The translations under genes and the position numbers were made by a program. Source: Piromyces finnis (Eukaryota > Neocallimastigomycota > Neocallimastigomycetes > Neocallimastigales > Neocallimastigaceae). Taken from it: DNA of 64,000 nt. Position 1 is the first letter of the stretch. Each line of letters starts with the position of its first letter. Under the pieces are notes generated by a model. The model saw only the letters and a program-made list of their open reading frames with translations, made no database searches and was not told where the DNA came from. Shown piece after piece: positions 30,062-42,301 of this stretch. The DNA lies in assembly GCA_002104945.1 (NCBI GenBank), contig MCFH01000001.1:744001-808000 (forward strand), written 5' to 3'.

Positions 30062-30375
30062 TATTTTGTGTTATTTTTTATTATGAAAAAATAATAATTT
30101 CTCAGTAAAAAAAGTTATGAAATATAATATATATTATTAATAGTTACTATTAAAAAAATAATCTTTATAAATATTTTTTTTATATGAAAAGAGTTTTAAG
30201 TTTTACCGCAAACGTCAAAAAAAAAAAAAAAATGCTCAAGAGAAATCCTAACCCGAACAATTTTTTTTTATACAAATTTTTTTATTTAAAATATAATAAT
30301 AATATATATAGATTACATATTTTAAAAAGATAAAAGATAAAAAAAAACATACTTAAAAAAGTATGATATTCTACA

Positions 30376-30378
<3 letters not shown>

Positions 30379-30407
<29 letters not shown>
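30379..30407. repeat. long poly(A) tract
   Basis: An uninterrupted run of nearly thirty A, within the gene-poor region. Confidence 0.8.
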
Positions 30408-30890
30408 CATAACTTATTTTATAGAATACTAAGTATTTTTTTAATTCATTATTAAATGATCAAAAGTTTTTTACTTCACACAAAGAAGAGAGAGTTTAAA
30501 TATTGGAAAGTTTTTTTTTTTTTTTACATTATTAAAATTCAACTTTTCTATGTTTAAAGACCAATAAATTTTTAAGAAATTAAAATTTTTTAATATATTT
30601 AAACTAGAAAACTTGAATTTTTTTTTTTTTTTTTTTAATTAAAATTAATGAAATTTAAATATAAAAAAAAAATAAAGATTTTAGTATTAAAAAAAGAACA
30701 ACATCATTGACATATATATATATATATATACATATACTATTATTATTATTCAATTTATAAAAATTGATTTATTAAAAACAATTTTATTACTATGATATAA
30801 AAAGAATAGAGAATATAAAGATAAAAAAGTAAAGAAAAAAAAATTACACTAAAAAATACCCTATCTGAAGATAAAAAATTTAATGTGTTA

Positions 30891-30925
<35 letters not shown>

Positions 30926-30953
30926 CATTTATATACATACTATAACATTCAAA

Positions 30954-32896
30954 ATGTCGGACTTTGGACAAATTTTTTCAAATACCAGTAATACTAAAAT
31001 TCCATTTAAATGGTTTAGTATTCTAAATAGTTCATTTGATACTATTGTTAAAATATATATGATATTAATTGTAATATTTGCTATTCTCGGATTTTTAGGA
31101 TTATATTACTATTGTACACGTATACAATCAATTAATGACAAATATACTCGTTTTATTAACTCTGAACGTCTCTCAAGAAATAGCCTTGTTTATATCCATT
31201 CTTTATTTTCTTTACCTTATAAAATAACGGAAGATTTTCATATGATATCTTACAGAGATTGGGAACATCTTGTTCTTAATAAAAAAAGAAAAAAAGAACA
31301 TAAAGAATATAAAATACGAAAAAGTTCTCAACAACAAGACTATACCCAAAATCATGAAAAAAATCGTATAGTAAGTCCTCCAACGTCCTTTTTGAAAAAT
31401 AGAAAAAATAATATGAATGGAAATCATTCTAGTAACAGTAATAGAGAAGAACCATCGGAATATCTATCAAATTCACATAATTATAATAGTTCAGATATAG
31501 TGTTAAATGAAACTAAGGACAACAACAGTAACGGCAACAATAATAACAATAATAAAAGTAAAGGTATGATGATTAAAAAGTATTTTTAAATATAATAAAG
31601 TAGTAGTAGTAGTAGTAATACTAGTAATACTCTAATACTAAAAACTTTTTAATCTAAATTCTATTAAAAAAAAAAAATAATAAATTTAAAATTAAAATAA
31701 TATTATACGTTTCATAAAATGTTTTAGAGGAAAATACTACTGAGGTATCTATGGAGTCTTTAGATGCTAGTGCTGATATTACAACTCAAGTGAATAATAA
31801 TTATATAGATTATTTAAAACCAAATTTTTATAATTCATCTACAAAATTAATAAAAACAGATAGTGGTCGTCATTCCTATTCATCTAATAGTGATTTAAAT
31901 ATAGTAGATATGAATTCTTATGAAGGTAAATCTAAAATTAGTGAAAATCCGGAACACCAAAGTTCAAACATTATTATATTAATGAATACCTTATAATAAT
32001 CCTATATTTTTTTTTTTTTTTTTTTTTTTTTATCTTTTTATATATAAATTTATCTTTAAATCATTAGATATATTTACAAATTCAATATCGTTAATTTCAT
32101 CAGTTTCATCCTCCGTCAGTTCTAATATTGATGTAACAGAGGATGATGGCACAATAAATAACTCCGTTTATAGTAACAATAATAATAACAACAACAACAC
32201 CAATAATTATGTGAATATGCCATCAGAAATAAATATTGTATCAGAGGAAGAAGAAAATAATAATAATATTCATTCGAATTATAATTCTAAAGAGTTAGCA
32301 TTAAATAATTCAGATGTGTACAATAATCCGATAATGAGAAGAAATCCAACAAAGCTTGAATTTAAATCGTTAGAGGAAGTGGAAAAAGAGGATAATGAAA
32401 AAATGGATTTTAAAAATGCTACATATGAATCATCGACTAAATCTTATGATGGCAGAAAACATCGTCATAATTCGATATATACCCTTAGAGTTTATTTTTT
32501 TTTTCCAAATTTAATTTTTTATAGTCGATTTTTTTCCTATACCTTTTATTTTTTGGATATGATACTTTCTTTTTTATTATCGCTAGCTTATCTACCCTAT
32601 GTATTTTTAGGGTTTTATATTTATGGTATCATTGAAATGAAAAAAACAATACCAGAAGATCAGAATGGTTGGGTTTTGGAAAATTCTTTTGAATTATTAA
32701 AAGGTACATGCTCATTTCTTTTAGGATCTTGTGGGTATCTTATTTATCAATCTATAAAATATTATAAAGGTAGGAACTTTTTTCTTTTTTTTAATTTATT
32801 ATATATGTAAATATCTATTCATTTATTGTTTTCCATCCCCTAGTCTTTTTTATATATATATATATCTATTCATTTATTGTTTTCCATCCCCTAGTC

Positions 32897-32934
<38 letters not shown>

Positions 32935-33646
32935 TTTTTATTAATTCTTAATGTTTAATGAATATATATTTATAATAAGAATTCCATCCATTAATATATT
33001 ATATGATTTTTTAATTTTTATTAAAATGTAGTCAAAGCAATAATCAAAAAGGAAAAAAAGAAAAGGAAAAAAACTTTGAAATTAACTTTTTATAAAAAAT
33101 TAAAAAATAAGACCTATAAAAAAAAAGAGGGAAATCAATTACGTGGGGATACCCAAATTTCAGTAATTAGTAAAAATAGTGATTTAATTCTTAGTCATGA
33201 AAATAGTGGAAGTACGCATATTCAAATAAATAGTAGCAGTACTATAGATAATGAGGCATCAGATATATCAAATATTCGTCGCCTTAATCAACATAAAACA
33301 ACTGAAAATGAAGTTCAATTTCGTGATACCGATTTACAAGGAATGTCAATTTCATCACTACCACCGCCATCATCATCACCACAAAAAATAAATTATCATA
33401 ATAGAAAGACCCGAAAAATTAATAAAATGGATGAAAATGTTTACTGGAAACCAAGATTAAAACATATCTATCCCCAATATACCTATTGGTTAAAAAATAA
33501 TATTTCTAATTATTTTCAAATTATTACCATTGTTATCCAAGTTTTTCAATTAATCAATTTTCCAATTGAGGATATTTATAATAATCCATTATTACAAATA
33601 AGTATTCATGAAGTGTATAAACCAATTAAAGTAATTATCTGTTATC

Positions 33647-33727
<81 letters not shown>

Positions 33728-35198
33728 TTTATTATTTTTATTATTTTTATTTTTATTTTTATTTAAATAAACTATATAACTATAATTATTATTATAATAA
33801 TAATGAAATTATGCTAACATTTATAAACTATTATATATTACTTATATTATAAATCAAACCCCTTAATGTTAAAAAAAAAACTTAAAAAAACATTATTCCA
33901 ACTATAATAATTTTGAATAATGAACCCCATATATATATATATATATTATATCAACGATTAAAATAATAATAATAACAATAATAATGAAAAAAAAAATATA
34001 GTGGTTTACAAAAGTATCAAACTATTTTACATCTTTATTTATTGTTAAAAAAACTCCAGAGGCATCACCATTTATTTTTATTACAATATGGTGGTTAACT
34101 TTAATATTAACCGTGGCTTACATTATATTTTATTTTATGAATTATCTTATTATTAATAAATATGTAAGTAGAACAGAGCATCCAAAATTATACCGAAATA
34201 TAAAAAGAATAAGTGGATTAAAATGGAATAGTTGCTTAATTCCTATATTCAATATTTCATATATTGCGATCCTCTTCTCCTATATTAATACCTTGAGTTG
34301 TTTACTAAATTGGAATTCTTCATTAACATCCGCAACCGACCGTTATGAACGTTGTCTTTATGTTACGATGAAACCAGGTTTTTTTATCAATTATTTCATT
34401 ATTGGATTTAGCATTTCTTATTTAGTTCTATCTGCAATTGTTATTTCAAATGAACCACTATCCGAACCAGGAATGATTGCTTTCACATCTCGTTCAGTTA
34501 TTATTATAAAACATACCAATCTTTTAATCATGATTATGTATAATATTTTACAAATTGTGGTGAGTGAATGGAAAAAGTCAGTCATTTTTCATGTGATTCG
34601 ATGCGTTGGAGCCATTATTGTGACCATTCTATCGGTGATTTATATTGCCTATGTAGGAACGTGTTATATTCGTATTGTGGATGCTTGGAGAGTTTATAGT
34701 CAACTTTTGGTGGTATGGGCGTGTTGTATCTCTTTAATTTTTGCTATTTCACCAGATGGTTCAAACGATGCTATATTTAGTATTTATAAAGTATTTGGAA
34801 GAGAACAATCACCAGCTGTTCTTTTTAGTATTGGGTTTATTATTATTAGCGTCATTGTATTTTTATGTTTCAGGATTTATTTCAACAAACATCCTGGTGG
34901 TGTTGGTGAGGATGGAAAGCCGGGTCATGGGACTAAAAGTTATACAGAAGCTTTTCTTCCCCGAAGAAATAATGTAACTATTTCAACCCTTAAAAATCTA
35001 CTTTTAAATAATATTAAACATCATAAAAAGCATAGTTCCGAAGAAAAAAAACAAAACAATGAAGATCAGGAATCCTTTAATTCAAAGAAAAATTCATTCA
35101 ATGATTCAAATCCTCAATTACCAGTAATACCCAATCCAAGATTATTATATCTTCAAGATGAATATAAATATATTACAGATGATTTTAAAATATACTAA
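30954..35198 (+). CDS. large multipass membrane protein, unassigned (possibly tmcB-like)
   Basis: Five exons (30954-31563, 31728-31925, 32068-32769, 33032-33630, 34002-35198) hold phase and give 1101 residues. A hydrophobic helix at about 35-53 is followed by a long Asn/Ser/Lys-rich loop spanning exons 1-3. Further hydrophobic segments occur near residues 412-500, one near 660-680 (QIITIVIQVFQLINFPIEDI), and about seven in exon 5 (near 730-760, 785-810, 835-860, 880-900, 905-930, 935-955, 975-1000). The tail is charged. No receptor, channel or kinase signature is certain. The FQLINFPI block and topology recall tiny-macrocyst (tmcB)-type proteins of protists and early fungi, but no PAS domain is present. 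That resemblance is a weak inference. Exon 4 ends before a long (TTA)n tract that lies in the intron. Confidence 0.6.
32811..32905 (+). repeat. tandem duplication inside an intron
   Basis: A block of about 40 bases containing CATTTATTGTTTTCCATCCC occurs at 32811 and again 51 bases later at 32862, both followed by (TA)n. It lies in intron 3 of the multipass membrane-protein gene. Confidence 0.75.
33640..33766 (+). repeat. (TTA)n microsatellite in intron 4 of the membrane-protein gene
   Basis: About 125 bases of TTA/ATT trinucleotides, grading into TTTTA. It begins just inside the GTAATT donor at 33631. Read through, it would give Leu and Tyr runs and then a stop, so it is treated as intronic. 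Confidence 0.8.
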
Positions 35199-36208
35199 AA
35201 AATATATATATTAATCTACTAGTTATTTATTATGTTTTTTTTTTTAATTTTTAATTTTATTTTTGTAGACCTTTTTTTTTTTTAAAAAAAAAACAAAACA
35301 AAACGAAAAAAACTAAAAGAAATATTTTTTTTTTATCAAGTTTTATTGTATTATTAATTTTTGATCTATTGAATTGAATTGATATCGTTTATTTCACTTT
35401 TAAACCTATACCATATCCTAATTAATTATTATTATAAGTATTATTAATACTAATCATATAAAGTTTTATTTAATATAGATATATATGTAAAAAGAAAATT
35501 AAAAAATAAAAAGTTGATATATCTAACAACAACACCATAACAAAACATTTATTATTCATACAAAATAAAATGATATTATTTTAAAAATGCAACGTTAATA
35601 AATATTATATATATGATAAATGCATATAAAACTGTTCAAGTTCATTATAATTATTAATTATTATAATGATTATTATTATTATTACATTTTTATTAATATG
35701 TTATTTACTTATTTTTTTTTGTAAATATTAATTATTATGCATTTTCAATTCATATTGAAAAGCTTGATAAATAGGACTACCCAACATTATACTACTCTAT
35801 TATGCTAGTTAAATACAAATATATAATTGAAATTTTATTTAAATTTGGAAATTTCAAATTAGAATTTCAAATGATTTTTATTTTTATTTTTTTATTTTAT
35901 TTTTATTATTTTTTTTAAAAACAAACATATATATATATATATATATTTTAAATAGACATATGTCTTGTTTTATCATTAATAATATGAATGTATACTAGAT
36001 GTACAGGATAGAGAAAAGAAAATAGTTATTGTGTTTGCTTTTTATTTCAATATTAAAATATATACTATAAATATTATATTTAATTTATTTTTATATTAAA
36101 AAATGAAATGAAAAAAAATTAATAATTTTTATTATTATTCTTATTATTATTATTTTTAATATTTTTAGTTTTTAGTTTTATTAAATAGACAGTATAAAAA
36201 AAAAAAAA
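35199..36208. other. intergenic region
   Basis: Tandem-oriented spacer. T and A runs face each other at 35272-35294, and (TA)n lies near 35930-35947. No gene seen. Confidence 0.5.
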
Positions 36209-37584
36209 ATGGAAAAGGATTTTGAGGTGATTAATCAAAAAGATAAAATTAAACTTACTGGAAAAATAAGTGAAGCTATTCCAGATTCTCCACAAAGTGA
36301 ATATGGTTTTATAATTTGTCATCCATATACTTCTATGGGTAAGTGTAACCGATAGCTTAGAATCAATAATATCACTTTTTTTTTTTTTTGATATATTTTT
36401 TACCATGTTTTTTTTTTTTTTTTTTTTTTTTTTCGAATAAAATTATTTCGATAATAGGTAAAAAAAAAAAAAAAAAAAAAAAACAAGAATAAAAATTAAT
36501 AAAATATTAATAATAATAGTAGTAATAATAATAACTATTTTAATATTTAGTAATTTGTTTTTTTCTCCCTCCTCATTTATTATTCAATAAATAAATTAAT
36601 ATAGGTGGAAATTGCATGGAACCTTCAATATGTCATTTATTTAGTCATTTTGCTGCTGAAGGTTTTACAACTGTAAAATTCAATTTTAGGTAGATATAAA
36701 AATAAATAAATTAAAATTTATAATTATTAGAATATAAAATAATGATAATAGTAATAAATAAAGAAAAAAAAAAAACTTTTTTTTTTTCAATATTTACAAT
36801 TAATATTTCATTTAATAAGAATAGTAATGTAAACATTTAATTTATGAAAAACTAAATAATAGAGGAGCTGGTTCTTCTGAAGGAAGACAATCCTATAATG
36901 GTGTTGGTGAACAAGAAGATTTACGTACTGTAGTGGACTACGTTCGTCATATTGAACATCCTCCAAAAAAAATTATTTTAATTGTTAGTATTTTATGGTA
37001 CTTTGACAATAACAACCACAACAACAACCACAACAATAATTTATATACATTTTTCAAATTATAATTATTACTGATATTAATAATTTTTTATTCATTATAT
37101 ATTATATTTTCATTTATGGTATATTCTAAACTCTGTCAATATTGGTTAAAAACACTTTGTATATATGTTAATACAATAGGGTAATTCCTTCGGTTCTATG
37201 ATTGTCAGTTCAATGGCTGATGAATTTGAAGATGTTATTAGTTTTATTGCCATTGGTTTTCCTTATTCTTACTTATGGTTCCTCTCTTTCTTCCACGGAA
37301 AACAAATAGCTGCTAAGGCTTCTCAATCTAAAAAAATGAAATTTTTCATTATTGGAGATAAAGATAATTTTACTAGTGTCAAAAAATTTAAATCTTTTAT
37401 TGATACCACTGATAAAGAAAACACCAGATATACTATTGTTGAAGGTATGAACCATTTCTGGGTTGATCAATACCATGTTTTAATTCGTCATGTTAATAAA
37501 TTCCTTATCGAAAATATTGAGAATATGGATAAATTCTTAACTCTCGAGGAAAACAATACCACTGCCGCTGCTACTCAACAATAA
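36209..37584 (+). CDS. alpha/beta hydrolase (COG2945-like)
   Basis: Four exons (36209-36338, 36605-36689, 36863-36983, 37180-37584) give 246 residues. The N-terminal strand ends ICHPYTSMGGN. FNFRGAGSSEGR follows, then ILIGNSFGSM, where G-N-S-F-G is the nucleophile elbow. IIGDKDNFT probably carries the acid, and EGMNHFWVDQ holds the likely catalytic His. Order and spacing match the short bacterial-type hydrolases with HPH...G....NFRG.G.S.G; substrates in this group are mostly undefined. No signal peptide is seen, so it is probably cytosolic. Exon 3 ends at GTTAGT, a weaker donor. The C-terminus has short Thr/Ala/Gln repeats. Bacterial ancestry is possible, but four coding exons argue against a very recent transfer. 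Confidence 0.82.
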
Positions 37585-38388
37585 ACAGAAAGTGCCATTT
37601 TTTTTTTTTATTGAAAACAACAGGAATTTAATATAATAAATATAGCATCTATATAAAAAAGAGAAATTTGGATCGTTTATTATTAAAATATACAAATACA
37701 ATAAATTAATAATAATAGTAATAATAAAAATATTTCATCTTATCACCACCAAAAGATTAATAATTTTTTATTTTTAACTGTTATGTTATTATAATAAAAA
37801 TACCGGAAAAATGAATGTTTGTCATAATAAAAAAGAGTTATATAAGAAATAGAACTATACCTATTCAAAATATTAAAACTATTTTTTTTTTTATTAAATT
37901 ATATATTTTTAAAACAATAATTTTTATTTCTTTCTTTTTTTTTTTCTTTTTCTTTTTTTTTTTTCTTTTTCTTTTTTTTTTTCTTTTTCTTTTCTTTTTT
38001 TTTTTTTTTTTTTTTTTTTCTTTTTTTATAGCATTAAAATAATTTAGTAGTTCATAAATATATATATATATATAATAAACTAAGAAAATATTTATCGATT
38101 TTATTTTATTTTTTATTTTTTTTTTTATTTTATATATAAAACTGATTTTATAAATATGGTATAAAAAGATTATTATTAGAATAGACGTAATATTAAGAAA
38201 TTATTTTACTTAATACATATATATATTTTATAATATTTTTTTTTTTTTTTTTTTTTTAATTTTTTCAGTTATTGTTATTATTATTATTATTATTCTAAGT
38301 TTAAATTTATAGATTTATTTATATATATATATTTTAGTTATCGATATATTGGTTAATTTTTTTTTTTTAATCTTTTTTACTATTTATT
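37585..38388. other. intergenic, convergent 3' ends, with a polypyrimidine tract
   Basis: No gene. Carries a long T/C-only run (37926-38029), (TA)n near 38059-38074, a T run near 38237-38258 and a short (TTA)n near 38276-38294. Confidence 0.55.
37926..38029. repeat. about 100-nt polypyrimidine (T/C) tract
   Basis: Essentially only T with periodic single C (T9-13 C units). Strand asymmetry of this length can favour triplex (H-DNA) structure or replication slippage. Confidence 0.8.
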
Positions 38389-40582
38389 TTAGAAATGTCT
38401 TATTTGTTGTGGCATAGAAACACAAATTTGTTCATCCCATGCACAGGTAGCAATTTGTCCTTCAACATAAAGGTTAAAGTCAACGCCTAAAACAAATTCG
38501 GTGTGATGATCATCAACAAATACTTGCGATTGAGGTCCAAGACAAGTATTCCATAAACGCATAGTCATATCATAGGAGGTAGAGGCTAAAATATCACCAC
38601 TATGAGGTGAACATTTAATATTTCTAACGGCATAATCATGTCCTCTGAGACATTGAACTTCATGATCTGGGAAACGAAGATCCCAAATTTTAATTAGATG
38701 ATCAACAGAACCGGTTATAATTACATTTTCACGGTATTTATTCCAGTCAAGAGCAAGAATTTCAGCATTATGAGCACGAATAGTTTGAGCTGATCTTGGA
38801 ATTTTAGCATCCCAAATTTTTACGGTATGATCACCAGAACATGAAGCAAAAATATCACCATCATATGGTGACCAGGTGGTGTTATAAATACAATGATTAT
38901 GTTCTTTATAGGTTTGTAATGAATGCGGTATTTCTGGGTTCCACTATTTAATTTTATATTCGATGATAGGTAGTATTAAAATATTATATTGTTGAATGAA
39001 ACATATTATTAATACGATAATGTTATTTTACAAGCATTGAATTATATTTTGATATATATTATTTTGTATTTGCGTATATAGGCCATATAGAATTTATTTA
39101 GTAATTAATAATAACCATATATATATATAAATATTATATAAAATAAAATAAGAATAAATTAATAAATACTACTATTACTACTAAAATATTAGCATTTATT
39201 TATACTATTATAATTATTTTATAATTCTTAAGAAGCAATTTGAAATAAGTATTTTTTTTTTTTTTGTGCATGTTGTGTGTATGCTATTTTAATAGTATGA
39301 AATGTAGTGTCTCTTTATTTTTACTTTTCAAAATTTATGACAATATTTCTTTTTAAAAGATATTTTAAATATTTATCCTATTTTTTTTTTTTTTTTTTGC
39401 GTGAAAAGAAACTATTATGAATTTTTTAAATTATTTTCGATAAATTTCATTATTTATTCTCTCTCTCTCTCTCTCTTTTTTAAAATATATCTTATATATC
39501 TTATAACTAAATAAAGAAAAGATGGCTATATTATGAATTTCAGAATTATAAATATTAAAATGACTTTTATAATAATTTTGAAGGAAAAATGAAAATATAT
39601 TATTAAATCATTGTAAAAAGAAATATAATTAATCCATTAATTGAAATGTTTCTCCTGTTTATTTCATTCTGTTTTTAAATGTAAAATATGTCTAGCGGTG
39701 TGGTACTAATGATTTGCTTCTTTTAAATATACATAACAATTTATATTTTAATAAAAACATTACAATCTTTATAGTTTGATCCCATGAACCTGTAATAAAT
39801 GTATCCTTTTTAACTAAATTCCAATGAACACAAAAAACTTCTCTAGTATGTTCTGCCCAATTTCTAATTGGATAATCCTTTTTTAATAATTAATAAAGAA
39901 AAAAAATATATATATTATATATATTTAATAAACCAATAATTATTAATTAATTGTTTAATATATAAAATTTAATCAAATATTTCACAATAGATATAGTGTA
40001 AAACAAAACAAACAAAAAATAAATAAATAAAAAATAAAAAATTTACTTACGGCTAAAGTTAAATCCCATAATTTTATAGAACCATCTCCACTACTTGTAA
40101 CTAATTGATTTTCATTTATTTCACTCCATGCACAATCGAACAAACCATCTTGTGTGTCATATCTATTATTATTATTTTTTTTAATATTATTTAATATTCA
40201 ATTAGTACTTTCCATTAAATTATCAACGCCATAAAATTTTTTTGTAGCATAGAATATATTAATATAAAAATATATCTATTTTAACAATAATAGGTATATT
40301 TTTATTCTTTTGAAATTATAATTTTTTATTTTTTTTTTTTATTTTTTTTTTTTTGGAAATTATATTTTATTATTGATAAAGTATTTAAAGGTATAATTAC
40401 ATTCTTTCAACTGCTAATCCTTGAGGATGAATATTTAAAACAAATAATCTGCCATTTCCTACAATACCATAATTACTTGCAGCTGCACAAGCTAATTTTC
40501 CTTCAAAAAAAGATGAAAATTCAACTGAATAACCGTTATATCCAGCTGTATGAAAAGTTAACATTGGTATTGGTGCTGCCAT
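38389..40582 (-). CDS. PEX7: PEX7, peroxisomal PTS2 receptor (WD40)
   Basis: Four exons (40401-40582, 40051-40162, 39764-39877, 38389-38943) give 320 residues, the normal PEX7 length. The start [20 protein letters not shown] and the following [20 protein letters not shown] are typical. [10 protein letters not shown] and [14 protein letters not shown], then [12 protein letters not shown] and GSWDQTIKI, then a long exon with four WD repeats ([33 protein letters not shown]) lead to the diagnostic [28 protein letters not shown]7 binds the N-terminal PTS2 signal of matrix enzymes and delivers them to the peroxisomal import machinery. All expected blades are present and nothing looks broken. Its presence matters because strict anaerobes often lose peroxisomes. 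Confidence 0.92.
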
Positions 40583-42301
40583 ATTATCTATATATATGGA
40601 TACTATTCAAAATATAGAATAGATAGATATTTTTATAGAGTGAGTGTTTTATAATTATTTTTTTTTTATAGATAGATAATTTTTAAATAAAAATTTTTAT
40701 ATATTTTTGAAGATTATAAAAAATTGTCACGAGTCACGTGTTCTGATAATTAAGTGATAAAAAGAAATAGGAAATAAGTTTTATACAAAAAAAGTTTTTT
40801 TTTATAGGATTTCATCAATTGGGAATATTGGTGATAGGTATGAAAAGGAAATGGATGAAATGAAGTTTCTTTCTATTAAATTACTAAAAAAAAAAAAAAA
40901 AGAAAAATAGAAGAAGGTTAGAAAGTTTTTATTGAATGAAATAATAATATAGAATATTGTCTCTAAAAAAAAATTTTTTTCAAAGTAGAATTCAGAATTC
41001 ATCCTTTTGAAAATAAATAGGGAGATAAATTATGGAAGAGATAATTTGTTACTAAAAAAGTTTGCTTTAGGTTAAAAGTTTTAAATAAAGAATAAAATTT
41101 TTTTTATTTCGAATGAAGTTTACTTTTTTTTTTTTTATAGTTGATGGAAAATAAATCAATAGTATGTGAAGATACTAGCGAACCTTTTAAGATGGTATTG
41201 ATTTTTATATGGGAATAGTTACATTGTATAAAAAAAAAAAAGGAAAAAAAATATATATAGATATATATTAGAGAAAGGTTTTCCCTATGTTATTTAATAA
41301 AGTAACAAAGCTTTATAATATCTGCTTCAAAATATGATTTTACAAAGATTCTTAAATGAAAATTATTGGATTGGCTAAGCAAAAAAAAGGCATCAACTAT
41401 GCAGTTAAAGTAGCTCTAAACCTGGCTAATTATAATAAAAATTAAATTATTGATTTTAAAATTATTTTAAAGTTGTGTAACTCTGTTATTTCTTTTTTAT
41501 TTTTATTTTTTTTTTTTATTTATAGAAAAAGATATTGATTACTAATTTAAAAAAAAACAACAACAACCAAAAAACAAACAAAAAGAGAATAAGGGTGTAA
41601 TTATCCTATTTTTTAAAAAAAGGTAGGTAGATTAAAAATGAAACTTTTTTTGATTTTTAAGGAATTATCTTTAATATAAAACAAGCCATAAATAATATGA
41701 AATGTTACATAATAAATTCATGTTAATCAGTATTTATAGGATATAAAAGCCACATCAACTTTATTTTTTAATAATAAATTAAAAAAATTAATATTGTGAT
41801 TTTATTATAAAATTAGTTTTAAAATTCTCGTTATATAAAATTATATATATTATAATTATAGTTGATATAAAATACAATTAAATATATTATTTTTTGGGAA
41901 ATCACAAATTAGGTATTTGTTGTTTTATTTTTTAAAACAAAACCATAATACACAACCTTATTATTAAAACAACAACAACAATAACAACAACAACAACAGT
42001 ATTATTAAAAACAAAAAAACAAAAAAAAAAAACAAAAAACAAAACAAAACAAATAAACAACAACAAAACCAAGCTAAAAAAAAAGAAATATTATAAAAAA
42101 AAAAATAAATATTAAAATAAAGTAATTTATTTAATATATAATTTCTTATATTATTATTAATAAAAAATCTTTACTAAAAGAAATTTCACTTTGATTTTAA
42201 ATTGACATTTAGAAATTCGTATATAATATTAATTCAATAGTTCAATATACTTATATTCCTTTTAAGTAAACGTGTATACATATAAAAATTAATCTTTAAA
42301 A
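40583..42301. other. divergent intergenic region between PEX7 and the acyl-CoA-binding gene
   Basis: Holds both promoters. Sequence is A/T runs with a CAA/CAAA-rich stretch at about 41968-42075 that probably belongs to the 5' leader or promoter of the downstream gene. An E-box-like CACGTG lies at about 40735. No gene or RNA seen. Confidence 0.45.

Larger units (their letters stand above)
23570..30953. other. 7.4 kb gene-poor region
   Basis: I find no coding region I can support on either strand. Small open frames (for example 27742-27933, minus) lack codon structure or homology. The region holds a perfect 22-bp hairpin (27412-27481), two smaller ones (28876-28907, 30017-30061), a 43-bp minisatellite (28234-28343), long A and T runs (30379-30407), and (TA)n tracts (30712-30730, 30896-30923). 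It separates the RGS gene's 5' end from the 5' end of the membrane-protein gene, so both promoters lie here. Confidence 0.5.

Noticed and set aside
33640-33852. Open frame continuing from exon 4 of the membrane-protein gene with long Leu and Tyr runs
   Set aside because: It is read from a (TTA)n microsatellite, a GTAATT donor lies just before it, and splicing to 34002 keeps phase and restores a normal membrane protein.
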